Numbered from the stretch's first letter, positions 46,102 through 54,825 are shown. The stretch is 64,000 nt of DNA from Niabella yanshanensis (GCF_034424215.1 NZ_CP139960.1:3596001-3660000); one strand, 5' to 3'. The notes: a model not told the origin generated them from the sequence alone. Translations and numbers: made by a program.

Positions 46102-46788
46102 CTACCCGCCCGTTTTCGAGGAATCGGGCTGCTGCTTAGTCGCTGCTTCAGGTTCTACATCCGGCTCATCGCCTTCTTCAGGGTCTCCCCCTAATTCTTC
46201 TTTAGTGTACTGATGATAAGGTTCAAATGTTTTTAGCTGGCTGTTGTATACCAGGGCGTTCCTACTGTACTTAAATTGTATAATGATGCCGTCCAGTGGC
46301 GATGGCTCCAGGTTGGGTGTATCTATAAATATTTTGCTGCCTTTTTTGAATGCGTTGACAATAGGCAGGTCTGAACTATACTCTTTCCAGTATAAAATAT
46401 CTCCCAGGCTTGAAATAATAAAGAGGGCGCTGCTCTGGAAATCCTGCTTCTCCAGCAGGAAGGCCATATCTGGCTTGCCCTCCTGGCTGGTGCCGGTAAA
46501 ATTGCCAAAGGCATAGATCTTCGGCGCACGGTCTTTAATAGAAGTAAGATGGTATGGTTCGTCGTTATCATAATATTTATTGTCCATAAATATTTTTACA
46601 ATAGCTCGTTTATAGTTTGCAGGAATATTGTCGTATTCACTCACACGGAATGTTGCATTCTTCCAGTGCTCATAATCTCCCATAGTAGCCAGACCATGTT
46701 CATCTGCAGTTGCATCAGTAGCATACCCCACATCGTTAGCGAGTGCCTGAGTAAATCCATCTTTAATCCCGGCGGCAATAATTACCAA
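46102..46788 (-). CDS. Hypothetical membrane-anchored protein, probably frameshifted at its start
   Basis: The open frame as shown starts at a TTG and has 228 residues with an acidic, proline-rich tail (EELGGDPEEGDEPDVEPEAATKQQ is spread near 200-220). Upstream it runs on without a start codon through RKKKVWITILVVLVIIAAGI, a basic patch plus one membrane helix, to a stop at about 46837. An ATG at 46852 in another frame reads MEEQVKTG and then stops. Removing one base from the G run (plus strand CCCC, 46829-46832) would join the two into MEEQVKTGNRKKKVWITIL, a normal N-terminus. No family is recognised. Real frameshift, sequencing error and a non-ATG start are all possible. Confidence 0.6.
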   Translation of the reverse strand: MVIIAAGIKDGFTQALANDVGYATDATADEHGLATMGDYEHWKNATFRVSEYDNIPANYKRAIVKIFMDNKYYDNDEPYHLTSIKDRAPKIYAFGNFTGTSQEGKPDMAFLLEKQDFQSSALFIISSLGDILYWKEYSSDLPIVNAFKKGSKIFIDTPNLEPSPLDGIIIQFKYSRNALVYNSQLKTFEPYHQYTKEELGGDPEEGDEPDVEPEAATKQQPDSSKTGG

Positions 46789-46932
46789 TACAACCAGAAT
46801 GGTAATCCATACCTTTTTTTTGCGATTACCCCGTTTTTACTTGCTCTTCCATGTTTAGCGGAATCAGGCGGCAAAATAAGTAAGTTTTAAATATTATGAG
46901 TTTAGTGATGCTTTTTTCGATGATCCGTTGGA

Positions 46933-47967
46933 TTACTTCCATAAGATATTTTCCAAAACCTGCTTCATGCCGTTGCATTGATCTGCATTGGTAAAGAATA
47001 CATAGCCAAATTTTTTCTCCGGATTGATCATGAAAGAGGCGGTATAGCCCAGGTTGTTGCCGCCATGCCAGTAGTTTATGGTGTTGTTAACCGGAATAAC
47101 AGCCAGTCCCATAGACCATGCATCAACGCCAAAAAGCTTGCGAATGATATGATCTTTTTCCAATTCAATTACCGGTTTCATCATTTCGTTTAAAACAGGC
47201 TGTTGCTTCATCAGGTGGCATAAAAACTTTGCGTATTCGCCGGCATTGGCATATAAGCCTCCGGCCGGGTCAAACAGGTGGCGATTGCGGTCATCAGACA
47301 TTTTTTTATTGTCCTGGTAAGGAGTAGCCAGCTTGTTTTTGATAGCAGGTGTCATCACGAAATGAAAATCCTTCAACCCTGCCTGCCGCGCCACTTCTTT
47401 CTGATACAAGGCGTCCAGTGTTTCTAAAGTCAGGCCTTTTAAATGAGCAATCACTTTGGCCAGGTACACATAGGCTTCTCCCGAGTATGAAAATCGGGCT
47501 CCCGGCTCTGCTTCCAATTGCATAGGCGCACCTTCGCTCCAGTTGGGCAGGCCTGTAGTGTGGGCCAACACCATGCGGGCAGTGATCTTTTTATATCGTT
47601 CGTCGGCAATATGGGTTGCCGGCAGGTATTCGAATAAAGGCTTATCCAGGTCGATGACGCCTTTATGAGCCAGAGTTAATACAAAAAAAGCAAACGCCGG
47701 TTTGGATAAGGAAGCGGCTTCGAAGAAAGTGGCTGGAGTTACAGGTTTCTTCTGTTCAATGTCTGCCCATCCCAATCCTTTTGTAAAAACGATCTTGCCT
47801 TTATTAATCACTGCTACCGACATGCCCGGTACTTTCAGGGAGTCCATGGCTGCAATTATTTGTTGAGTGAAAGCAACGGCACTGATTTTTTTCCCTGAAT
47901 AGGTTTGTATTTGTGCCTGTGCTGCCTGTGTGAATAAGATGAGTAGCGGCAGGAAACATTTTTTCAT
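46933..47967 (-). CDS. Serine hydrolase of the beta-lactamase/esterase family (class C-like)
   Basis: This 344-residue secreted protein has a signal peptide (about 1-19, ending in AQA) and the PF00144-type fold. The nucleophile motif is S86-L-S-K89 (AASLSKP), the second motif Y161-S-G (usually Y-x-N) and the third HGG (YWHGGNNLGYTAS, near 305). The family includes esterases, D-aminopeptidases and class C beta-lactamases, and the Gly at the third position of the Y motif argues against a classical lactamase. The ATG at 47967 gives a normal signal peptide; a start at 47991 is also open. No functional partner is adjacent. Confidence 0.83.
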   Translation of the reverse strand: MKKCFLPLLILFTQAAQAQIQTYSGKKISAVAFTQQIIAAMDSLKVPGMSVAVINKGKIVFTKGLGWADIEQKKPVTPATFFEAASLSKPAFAFFVLTLAHKGVIDLDKPLFEYLPATHIADERYKKITARMVLAHTTGLPNWSEGAPMQLEAEPGARFSYSGEAYVYLAKVIAHLKGLTLETLDALYQKEVARQAGLKDFHFVMTPAIKNKLATPYQDNKKMSDDRNRHLFDPAGGLYANAGEYAKFLCHLMKQQPVLNEMMKPVIELEKDHIIRKLFGVDAWSMGLAVIPVNNTINYWHGGNNLGYTASFMINPEKKFGYVFFTNADQCNGMKQVLENILWK

Positions 47968-48356
47968 GTCTGATATTTGTGATAGTGTCATTTGATACCA
48001 TCAAAGTAACCGAAAATGGCCTTATCCTGTATTGCCAGGGCGGAAATTTATATCTTCATATATCGCCGCGATGCGGCTCTGTATAGCTGGGCCAGTTCAT
48101 CATTATTAATATTTCGCCCGCAGCTGGGGGCTTGCAGGTTTTTATAGAAAATGGTTGGTATTATAATTCTTTTTTAAAGCGCAGGTGGGTTGATTTAAAA
48201 ATATTCATTACAGGCTTCTGGTTCGCATAAATGCTGCGCAGCATATAATATTAAAAGATTTTTTACGAAGACATTCTATAAGAGGACATCCTAAGCGTGT
48301 AGTGGCTGCATATTGACTACGGGTCAAAGCGATATCATCTTCCTTTACAGATGGCC
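47968..48356. other. Non-coding region
   Basis: No gene or terminator is supported. The only structure noticed is a perfect 14-bp palindrome ATGCTGCGCAGCAT at 48231-48244, in an otherwise AT-rich stretch. Confidence 0.4.
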
Positions 48357-49235
48357 CTAATCCTCCAAAAACCGCTCCACCAGCGGCACTATAAAATCGT
48401 TGCTTTTGTAATCGGGTTTCAAAGTGGTAATTTCTCCCATATAAGCGCCATGTCCGCCGGGTATAATGGCCAGCCGGCTACCAGGTATCATTTTCGAAAT
48501 GGCTACTACGTGTTCTGATGTGGCTACATCCTGGTCGCCATTTACCAGTAAAACCGGAGCCTGTATAGATTGTATTTCAACATCGCTGAATTCTTTAAAA
48601 TAGATCATACGGTTCGCGCATTTCCGGTACATCGTCATCAGTTTGGCACTATCGGGTGTAACGGCTAAAAACGCATCTTTATATGCCTGGGGCATTTGAT
48701 CAAACGTGCCTTGTTTCATAAATTCCCAAAACTGCGGAAAGGTTCCGTTTTTCTTGAGCAAAGGAGAGCCTGCAATGATTTTATTACAAAGCTGTGGATG
48801 CCTGACTGCTATTTGTAAGGCGGTATTGGCGCCATTGCTGAAACCGAAAATATCGGCTTTGGTGATACCTAAATTTTTGCACAACGCAGCCACATCATCG
48901 GCATCCTGCTCAAAAGACAGCTCACTGTTGCGATCGCTGGTGCGCCCGTGCGCCTGTAGTTCCACCGCAATAACCTGCTGGTTAAATGCCAGCAAAGGAA
49001 TGATCCTGCCAAAGCTGGTTTGAATGGTTGAGCCCCCACCATGAATTAATACCAATGGCCTGCCCTCGCCATATATTTCATAATACATATTAATGCCGTT
49101 TACATTGGCATGACCCGATTTCATCGTAAGGGTATCGTTAGTCGTCATATTATTTGTTGCGTTTATGGCAGGTGGATTGTCACAGGCTGTTATCAATAGA
49201 ACTGTAATTAGGAAGATAATGATTTTATGGATCAT
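48357..49235 (-). CDS. Alpha/beta-hydrolase lipoprotein
   Basis: This 292-residue protein has a lipoprotein signal with Cys18 (LLITACDNP) and an alpha/beta-hydrolase fold (about 45-290). Visible residues are the oxyanion motif HGGG (65-68), the nucleophile S133 in GFSNG, an acid in VNGDQDVA (about 238) and His in PGGHGAYMG (about 265). The group includes esterases and haloperoxidase-like enzymes; the substrate is unknown. The ATG at 49235 is chosen because it begins the lipoprotein signal; the frame is open to 49274. It is alone, with no clear terminator. Confidence 0.83.
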   Translation of the reverse strand: MIHKIIIFLITVLLITACDNPPAINATNNMTTNDTLTMKSGHANVNGINMYYEIYGEGRPLVLIHGGGSTIQTSFGRIIPLLAFNQQVIAVELQAHGRTSDRNSELSFEQDADDVAALCKNLGITKADIFGFSNGANTALQIAVRHPQLCNKIIAGSPLLKKNGTFPQFWEFMKQGTFDQMPQAYKDAFLAVTPDSAKLMTMYRKCANRMIYFKEFSDVEIQSIQAPVLLVNGDQDVATSEHVVAISKMIPGSRLAIIPGGHGAYMGEITTLKPDYKSNDFIVPLVERFLED

Positions 49236-49569
49236 AATGGGGGTGATGTGCTCACAAGGTATGGGATTTTGCAATTCTGTTAATTATTTAACCGCAGAGA
49301 GCCGGAGAAATAGAGATAACGCAGAGTATTGTCGATTACAGATTAAATTTTACTTCATCAGAATTGAGCGACATCTCCGCCTATTCTTTGCGTCCTTTTT
49401 TCTTTGCAGTTAACTTCTTTCGTCTAATCGGATATCACCCCTTAATTGTCGCAGATACACTCCCTGAATATTCTTTTTACATACCATCTTTGTGTTGTCA
49501 ACAAGTGGAGCAGCAACCACACAAACGGGCGCAACCGAAAAGCCATACGAGTAGGATAAAACTAATATT
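49236..49569. other. Divergent intergenic region with a palindromic repeat
   Basis: It contains the repeat at 49288-49413 and no supported gene. Short open frames here are repeat by-products. Confidence 0.5.
49288..49413. repeat. Degenerate CGCAGAG-type palindromic repeat
   Basis: The left arm starts TTAACCGCAGAGAG (49288) and the right arm ends CTTTGCAGTTAA (49413). The 39-bp arms match as an inverted repeat at 23 positions, with strings of AGA/CGCAGAG and TCT/CTTTGC. This resembles a widespread class of intergenic palindromes. Confidence 0.5.
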
Positions 49570-50019
49570 ATGTCTGACAACAACGTAACACTACACAGGG
49601 TTTTGAAAGCCTCGCCCGAAAAGGTATTCCGTGCCTTTACCAATAGCCTGGCTATCGCCAGCTGGCTGCCTCCCTACGGGTTTCTTTGCACCGTTCATGA
49701 AATGAATCCTGAAACCGGCGGATCCTTTCGCATGTCATTTACCAATTTTACAACAGGCAACGGCCACTCTTTTGGCGGAAAATACCTGGAGATAAAACCC
49801 AACGAATTTTTACAATATACCGATCAGTTTGACGATCCCAACCTGCCGGGCGAAATGGTTACTTCGGTATGGTTGACAAAAACCGTTGCCGGAACCGATA
49901 TCAGGATCACCCAGGAAAATATTCCGGAAGTAATTCCCGCCGCTATGTGCTACCTCGGCTGGCAGGAGTCGCTCGAAAAGCTGGCGAAACTGGTAGAGCC
50001 TGAGATACCTGATGCCTAA
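49570..50019 (+). CDS. SRPBCC/AHSA1-domain protein
   Basis: This 149-residue cytoplasmic protein covers one START/AHSA1-like domain (helix-grip fold). It opens with LHRVLKASPEKVFRAFTNSLAIASWLPPYGF, the typical entrance, and continues with GGSFRMSFTN, GHSFGGKYLEIKPNEFLQYTDQF and TSVWLTKTVAGTDIRITQEN, ending in GWQESLEKLAKLVEPE. Such proteins bind hydrophobic ligands or assist chaperones, but a specific ligand cannot be given. It is a single gene followed by a hairpin with a T run. Confidence 0.85.
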   Translation: MSDNNVTLHRVLKASPEKVFRAFTNSLAIASWLPPYGFLCTVHEMNPETGGSFRMSFTNFTTGNGHSFGGKYLEIKPNEFLQYTDQFDDPNLPGEMVTSVWLTKTVAGTDIRITQENIPEVIPAAMCYLGWQESLEKLAKLVEPEIPDA

Positions 50020-50051
50020 TGCTTTGGCGATTTAATAGAAGTTTGTGAAAA

Positions 50052-50075
50052 GATCAGCCGGGAGGCCGGTCTTTT
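50052..50075 (+). terminator. Probable terminator after the SRPBCC gene
   Basis: GATC-A-GCC (50052-50059) can pair with GGC-C-GGTC (50064-50071) with one A/C mismatch and a four-base loop, followed by TTTTTG. Confidence 0.5.
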
Positions 50076-50108
50076 TGTTTTGATAAATCAGGATAGTGAA
50101 AGTGCAAT

Positions 50109-50139
50109 AAAAAAGGCCAACTTTTAGTTGACCTTTTTT
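50109..50139 (-). terminator. Terminator downstream of tRNA-Asn
   Basis: On the minus strand GGTCAAC pairs with GTTGGCC across a 5-nt loop, flanked by A and T runs. The plus coordinates of the stem are 50115-50121 and 50127-50133. It could work in both directions. Confidence 0.75.
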
Positions 50140-50140
50140 G

Positions 50141-50214
50141 CTCCCCCTGCTGGACTTGAACCAGCGACCCTCTGATTAACAGTCAGATGCTCTAACCAAC
50201 TGAGCTAAGGAGGA
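50141..50214 (-). tRNA. tRNA-Asn (GTT)
   Basis: The transcript folds into a standard cloverleaf: acceptor TCCTCCT with AGGGGGA (one T-G pair), D arm AGCTCAGTTGGTTAGAGC, anticodon stem TCTGA/TCAGA with loop CTGTTAA (anticodon GTT) and T arm with GGTTCAAGTCC. The 3' CCA is not encoded. It is 74 nt with a discriminator G. Confidence 0.95.
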
Positions 50215-50393
50215 ATACCTGTTTCCCTTTCGGGGTTGCAAAAATAGGGATAATTTTATTTTAAACAATAATTTTTGAAAAATTTTTAATCAACATTTTT
50301 CATAATATCCAGCTGCTTCACAGGCATTTTTACATACCACCCTTGTCGTTTCCCGGTAAAAATAAACCGTTGGCTGATGCGCTTTATTGTATA

Positions 50394-51290
50394 CTACCGG
50401 TGCTCCCGGTATTGGCTGGCGGGAACAGATCTTTCTAACTCGTCGAACCAGGCGGCATCCGGTTGGGGGCGGGGTGCTATGGCTTCCAGTAACTGCTCCA
50501 TAGTGCTGATGCCGGTTACGACGCTACTTACTGCCGGGTTGTTGAGTACGTATTGCGTAGCCCACGCAGAAGGTGTAGTGCCTGATGCTGTCGCTTGCTT
50601 CTTTACCTGGCCGGCAGCAGATTGAACGGTAGATACAGGATGGCCGAGGTACTCTTTCGGTGCCTTGCCTGCTAAAAGACCCTGTGCCAAAGCGCCTCTC
50701 ACCATAACACCCATACCATTGGTCTTCAGGAGATCCAATACAGTTTCTTCCGGTCTTCTGTCTAAAAGACTATACTGTAGCATTACCGAGATAATATTTG
50801 ATTCTTCTGTATAAGCCCTGATCACATTAGGCCGGATGCTGCTGATGCCGTAATGCCGGATTTTTCCCTGTTGCACTAATTGCTCAAAAGCTTCAATGGT
50901 TTCGTCGATCGGATCATCCATAGTGCCCCCATGCAGCTGATACAGATCGATATAATCCGTCTGCAGGCGCCGAAGACTTTCATCCACTGCTTTCAATATA
51001 TAATCTTTAGTAGGATTCCAATCCCATCCGCTTCCATCATCCTTCCACCGGTTACCCACTTTGGTGGCCAGCACAATTTTGCTTCGCACCGGCTTCAGCA
51101 GTTTTCCTATCAATTCTTCGTTGGCGCCTTTGTCATATAAATCCGCCGTATCAAAATAATTAATACCTGCATCCACAGCGGTGTGTACAATTGCTGTAGC
51201 TTCAGCATCCGGAGCTTTTGCCAGAGACATACAACCGAAGCCGGTTTCTGAAACACTCAATCCTGATTTTCCAACTGGCCTGTAATTCAT
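50394..51290 (-). CDS. Aldo/keto reductase
   Basis: This 298-residue cytoplasmic NADPH-dependent oxidoreductase has a TIM barrel with the full AKR tetrad: D47 and Y52 (YFDTADLYDKG), K77 (IVLATKVGN) and H120 (YIDLYQLHGG). The opening NYRPVGKSGLSVSETGFGCMSL is typical of the general stress or yakC-like AKRs. The ATG at 51290 is preferred; the frame is open to 51323. It is divergent from a MarR-family regulator, with a 143-bp gap. Such pairs are often regulator and target, so redox or electrophile stress is a plausible signal, but the sequence does not prove it. Confidence 0.9.
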   Translation of the reverse strand: MNYRPVGKSGLSVSETGFGCMSLAKAPDAEATAIVHTAVDAGINYFDTADLYDKGANEELIGKLLKPVRSKIVLATKVGNRWKDDGSGWDWNPTKDYILKAVDESLRRLQTDYIDLYQLHGGTMDDPIDETIEAFEQLVQQGKIRHYGISSIRPNVIRAYTEESNIISVMLQYSLLDRRPEETVLDLLKTNGMGVMVRGALAQGLLAGKAPKEYLGHPVSTVQSAAGQVKKQATASGTTPSAWATQYVLNNPAVSSVVTGISTMEQLLEAIAPRPQPDAAWFDELERSVPASQYREHR

Positions 51291-51381
51291 ATAGGGTGAT
51301 TTGATGCTGTTTTTTACCGGCAAAATGCCTGCCGTAATATATACCTAATATGATGATGAAGACGTTAAAATTGATTATATT

Positions 51382-51406
51382 TAGTAGGAGTTATATATAT
51401 TTACTA
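51382..51406. promoter_or_regulatory. Weak dyad between AKR and MarR genes
   Basis: TAGTA (51382-51386) and TACTA (51402-51406) are inverted with a 15-bp AT-rich spacer. MarR proteins often bind such AT-rich dyads in their own promoter. The arms are short, so this is tentative. Confidence 0.3.
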
Positions 51407-51433
51407 CGATTCTAATTATTTAATGCTCATCCT

Positions 51434-51895
51434 ATGACCATTGAGGAAGAAATTAAACAGAGCAAATTTGTAAGTTCCTACCAGAAGCTGGCGTTCAACA
51501 TTATTCATAGTAGCCGCTGGCTGGAGAACTTTTTAAAAAAGCGCTTTAGCGAGCATGATCTCACCATGCAGCAATATAATATATTAAGGATACTGCGTGG
51601 CAGCCAGCCCAACCCGCTTTCTACTTTGCAGATACGGGAAAGGATGATCGATAAAATGAGCGACACCAGCCGGATCGTAGATCGTTTGATCCTTAAGAAG
51701 CTGGTTACCAAAAAAATCAGTAAAACAGACAGCCGCCTCGTAGAAGTACGTATTACCGAAAAAGGACTGGAACTGCTAACCCAACTGGACGATACCGATG
51801 ATAAACTGGCCTCTTATTTATCTAATCTGACCGAGGAGGAAGCGGCACTCGTGAGTAACCTGTTAGATAAAATGCATTCAAAGCCCGGCCATTAG
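51434..51895 (+). CDS. MarR-family transcriptional regulator
   Basis: This 153-residue winged-helix DNA-binding protein follows the MarR pattern: N-terminal dimerisation helix, HDLTMQQYNILRILRGSQPNPLSTLQIRERMIDKMSDTSRIVDRL as helix-turn-helix (residues about 38-82), then the wing KLVTKKISKTDSRLVEVRITEKG (about 85-108) and a C-terminal helix. TDSRLVEVRIT is the characteristic wing sequence. It is divergent from an aldo/keto reductase and followed after 24 bp by a glycoside-hydrolase-like gene that has its own promoter. Targets are inferred from position only. Confidence 0.9.
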   Translation: MTIEEEIKQSKFVSSYQKLAFNIIHSSRWLENFLKKRFSEHDLTMQQYNILRILRGSQPNPLSTLQIRERMIDKMSDTSRIVDRLILKKLVTKKISKTDSRLVEVRITEKGLELLTQLDDTDDKLASYLSNLTEEEAALVSNLLDKMHSKPGH

Positions 51896-51906
51896 TGCAA
51901 CTTGGC

Positions 51907-51914
51907 TATTTTTG
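51907..51914 (+). promoter_or_regulatory. -7 element directly before the GHL10 start codon
   Basis: TATTTTTG matches TAnnTTTG exactly. Only 5 bp separate it from the ATG at 51920, so the transcript would be leaderless or nearly so if the element is used. Confidence 0.45.
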
Positions 51915-51919
51915 CGACT

Positions 51920-53143
51920 ATGCAAAAGTTGAAAGCCCTGTTATTGGTTGTTTTATGTGTTGCTATAGTTGAGTCTGCATGGACACAGCAATATGAGTTT
52001 CGTGGTGTATGGATCGCTACTGTTATGAATATAGACTGGCCGCCGCAAAAGACCAGTGTGGAAGCTCAGAAAGCAGATTTTATACGGCAGCTGGATATGC
52101 ATCAGCGTAATGGCATGAATGCCGTGATCGTACAGGTGCGACCTGCAGGCGATGCTTTTTACCCCTCTCCTTACGAGCCCTGGAGCCAGTGGCTAACCGG
52201 TACCCAGGGAAAAGCACCGGTTCCTTTTTATGATCCTATGGCCTTTATGATACAGGAAGCGCATAAAAGAGGTATGGAATTTCATGCCTGGCTCAATCCT
52301 TACCGCGCAGAATTTACAGTAGGAAGATCATCTATCGCGCCGGATCATATCATGCGCAAGCATCCCGATTGGTTCCTTACTTATGGTACTACCAAATATT
52401 TTAATCCGGCCAATGTACAGGTACAGAATTTTGTAATAGATGTAATTAAGGATATTGTAAGACGTTATGATGTAGATGCCATCCACATGGACGATTATTT
52501 TTACCCTTACCCCGTTGGAGGTAAACCTTTCCCCGATGATTATGCCTACCAGCGCTCGGGTACCAGCCTGAGTAAAAACGACTGGCGCAGAAGTAATGTA
52601 GATTCTATTATTAAAAACATCAATATTGCTATAAAAGCTACCAAGCCCTATGTAAAATTTGGTATCAGTCCTTTTAGCGTCTGGCGCAATTTATCGGATG
52701 ATACACAGGGAAGCGATAGCAAAGGCGGTTTAACGAACTATGATCACTTATATGCCGATATCCTGTTGTGGATGCGTAAAGGCTGGATCGATTATGTAAC
52801 GCCGCAATTGTACCGGGAGATCAATGACCGCCTGATCCCGTATGAAAAAATGGTGAATTGGTGGGCAGCGCATAGCTTTGGCCGGCACGTGTATATAGGT
52901 CATGGTATTTACAGGGCCACCGAGGCGAATACTACAGCGGCCTGGAGAAACCCTAACCAGTTACCTGACCAGATCAAAATTGCCCGTTACACAAAAGGCA
53001 TTGAAGGCAGTGTTTTTTACAGCAGCAAGATCTTTAAAAGTAATCCGTTGGGTTGGAACGATTCACTCAGGAATAATTATTACCGGGTTCCGGCTAAAGT
53101 GCCGGTGATGCCCTGGCTGCCCAGGCGACCAGCCTGGCAATAA
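51920..53143 (+). CDS. Family-10-like glycosyl hydrolase (GHL10/DUF187, YngK-like)
   Basis: This 407-residue secreted protein has a signal peptide (about 1-22, ending in SAWTQ) and a TIM barrel of the GHL10 type. Signatures are EFRGVWIATVMNIDWPPQ, NAVIVQVRPAGDAFYPSPYEPWSQWLTG, FHAWLNPYR, DVDAIHMDDYFYPYP, KFGISPFSVWRN and WIDYVTPQLYRE. YngK-type relatives are thought to act on bacterial cell-wall or other glycans; the substrate is not established. The ATG at 51920 is used; a TTG further upstream is in frame but lies in the promoter. It follows the MarR gene by 24 bp. Confidence 0.88.
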   Translation: MQKLKALLLVVLCVAIVESAWTQQYEFRGVWIATVMNIDWPPQKTSVEAQKADFIRQLDMHQRNGMNAVIVQVRPAGDAFYPSPYEPWSQWLTGTQGKAPVPFYDPMAFMIQEAHKRGMEFHAWLNPYRAEFTVGRSSIAPDHIMRKHPDWFLTYGTTKYFNPANVQVQNFVIDVIKDIVRRYDVDAIHMDDYFYPYPVGGKPFPDDYAYQRSGTSLSKNDWRRSNVDSIIKNINIAIKATKPYVKFGISPFSVWRNLSDDTQGSDSKGGLTNYDHLYADILLWMRKGWIDYVTPQLYREINDRLIPYEKMVNWWAAHSFGRHVYIGHGIYRATEANTTAAWRNPNQLPDQIKIARYTKGIEGSVFYSSKIFKSNPLGWNDSLRNNYYRVPAKVPVMPWLPRRPAWQ

Positions 53144-53172
53144 ACTGCTGCGTTTTATATATAAAAGCCTGT

Positions 53173-53979
53173 TCAGAGATGCAATGTTAATAGTGGGATG
53201 CTGTTCCCTGATGCCATTATTCGTGTTTTGCTCTTATGCACCAGGGAGTTCCAGAACCCATATCGATAGGGGACCATAATCAGCAGGTCGGCCTTTTGCG
53301 CTATTATTTCTTCTTTTATAGCACTTATTACATCATCTGAAGCAACATCGTGATAATAATAAGGGATGCCCGCCATTGATTCGTCAATATCCTTTCGGTG
53401 GTGATTCCCGGACGTTTTAACAACATTCCCGACATTGAAAACTTCAACTTTGGCGCCGATTTTCCCGGCAATATCGTGTACTTTTTTTAATACTTGCTTG
53501 TGTACGCCTCTTAACAGGTCACAGGCAAAAATAATATGCCTGATTCCGTTGTAAGAAGCGCCGGCCGGAACTGCAAGAACCGGCACCCGGATCTGGCGCA
53601 GGGCCGCGGTTGTCGTATTGCCCATTACATCCTGTTCAATCGAATAGGGAGCCATTCCCATGACCACCAGATCAGCGCCTGTATGAGCAATACACTGCTT
53701 TAGTTCATCGAAAAAAACGCCGGTAGCAAAATAGGGCAAAGCATTAATTCCGAATTTTTGATGTACCGCTTTCGCTTTTTCTTCCAGGTATTCTTTTTGG
53801 GCGGTTATATGTGCATTTAAACTGTTGGCCGGGAGCCTGGCATTCAATACATGTATAGACACATTTTGCAGGGAAAAAAGAACGAGTTCGCACCCCATTG
53901 TTGCCGCAACCCCGGCTGCATATTGCAACGCATTCTCTGCTTCGGGAGAGTAATCTGTTGCCACAATTATTTTTTTCAT
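53173..53979 (-). CDS. Tandem universal stress protein (UspA type)
   Basis: This 268-residue cytoplasmic protein has two UspA domains (about 1-140 and 145-268), a layout usual for larger Usp proteins. It opens with MKKIIVATDYSPEAENALQYAAGVAATMG, the classic ATP-binding start. The motif after it, DLVVMGMAPYSIEQDVMGNTTTAALRQIRVPVLAVPAG, resembles but does not exactly match the canonical ATP loop. The second domain has KADLLIMVPYRYGFWNSLVHKSKTRIMA. Function is resistance to various stresses; no specific one is evident. It is convergent with the GHL10 gene, with a 29-bp gap. Confidence 0.88.
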   Translation of the reverse strand: MKKIIVATDYSPEAENALQYAAGVAATMGCELVLFSLQNVSIHVLNARLPANSLNAHITAQKEYLEEKAKAVHQKFGINALPYFATGVFFDELKQCIAHTGADLVVMGMAPYSIEQDVMGNTTTAALRQIRVPVLAVPAGASYNGIRHIIFACDLLRGVHKQVLKKVHDIAGKIGAKVEVFNVGNVVKTSGNHHRKDIDESMAGIPYYYHDVASDDVISAIKEEIIAQKADLLIMVPYRYGFWNSLVHKSKTRIMASGNSIPLLTLHL

Positions 53980-54228
53980 ATACGCTGAATTTAATTCGTG
54001 TTAAAATTGATCCTTCATACCGTTAGCTTCATGTTCTGATTGAAAACAAATATTCCGGCCTGGTAGTTTAAAAGTAATAGCATTCCTGTTTGGATCTTCT
54101 GATTACCATCACCTGTATGCAGGATATTGATCACCAACCGTTGGCTTGCCGTGGTATTATTTATTGGGGACTAATTTGGTGCCTTTGCCAGCGGGCTCTA
54201 TATTCGTGATAAATTAAAACCTTTTGAA

Positions 54229-54825
54229 ATGAGAAACCTGGCCTATCCCTTACAATTTACTTTTAAGGTTACGACCATTGCCAACGATTTCCAGGCAGTA
54301 GATGCGCATGGCAATACGATAGCATATGTGCGGGAAAAGATCTTTAAGCTGAAAGATAATGTGGACGTGTATGCTGACGATACCAAGTCACAGCGGCTTT
54401 TTAATATCAAAGCCAATCAATGGATCGACTGGAGCACCAGCTATAAGATGACTACGGATGATGGGCAACCGTTGGGCCGTATTGGCCGTAAAGGCTGGCG
54501 CAGCATGTGGAAGGCCACTTATGAAATCTTTGATGGCCAGGATCAGAAAGAATTTCATGTATCAGAAGATAATGGCTGGGTAAAAGTGGCTGATGGTTTT
54601 TTAAGCGAGATCCCTCTTTTGGGAATGTTCTCCGGCTACCTCTTTAACCCAAGTTATTCGGTTTATGATAACCATGGCACTAAGGTAGCGCAGATCAAAA
54701 AACAAAAATCTTTCTGGGGCCGCCGCTTCACAGTAGATCAGCTCATGCCTATGAACCCCGCTCAGGAAGAACGCGTGGCCCTGGGCTTGATGATGATGAT
54801 CTTATTGGAAAGAAGAAGAGGTTAA
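54229..54825 (+). CDS. LURP-one-related/scramblase-like (Tubby fold) protein
   Basis: This 198-residue protein matches the LURP-one-like group, a Tubby C-terminal beta-barrel fold shared with phospholipid scramblases. It has repeated beta-hairpins: QFTFKVTTIANDFQAVDAHGN, AYVREKIFKLKDNVDVYADDT, GRIGRKGWRSMWKATYEIFDGQ, YSVYDNHGTKVAQIKKQKSFWGRRFTV. A C-terminal hydrophobic helix (ALGLMMMILLERRRG) may anchor it to the membrane. No enzymatic role is known for the bacterial members. It is a single gene. Confidence 0.75.
   Translation: MRNLAYPLQFTFKVTTIANDFQAVDAHGNTIAYVREKIFKLKDNVDVYADDTKSQRLFNIKANQWIDWSTSYKMTTDDGQPLGRIGRKGWRSMWKATYEIFDGQDQKEFHVSEDNGWVKVADGFLSEIPLLGMFSGYLFNPSYSVYDNHGTKVAQIKKQKSFWGRRFTVDQLMPMNPAQEERVALGLMMMILLERRRG

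Noticed and set aside
48231-48244. Perfect 14-bp palindrome ATGCTGCGCAGCAT
   Set aside because: It is isolated, far from both neighbouring starts, with no second copy seen; one such palindrome can occur by chance.
49165-49643. Short overlapping open frames near the CGCAGAG repeat
   Set aside because: They are produced by the repeat and by antisense of the esterase and SRPBCC genes.
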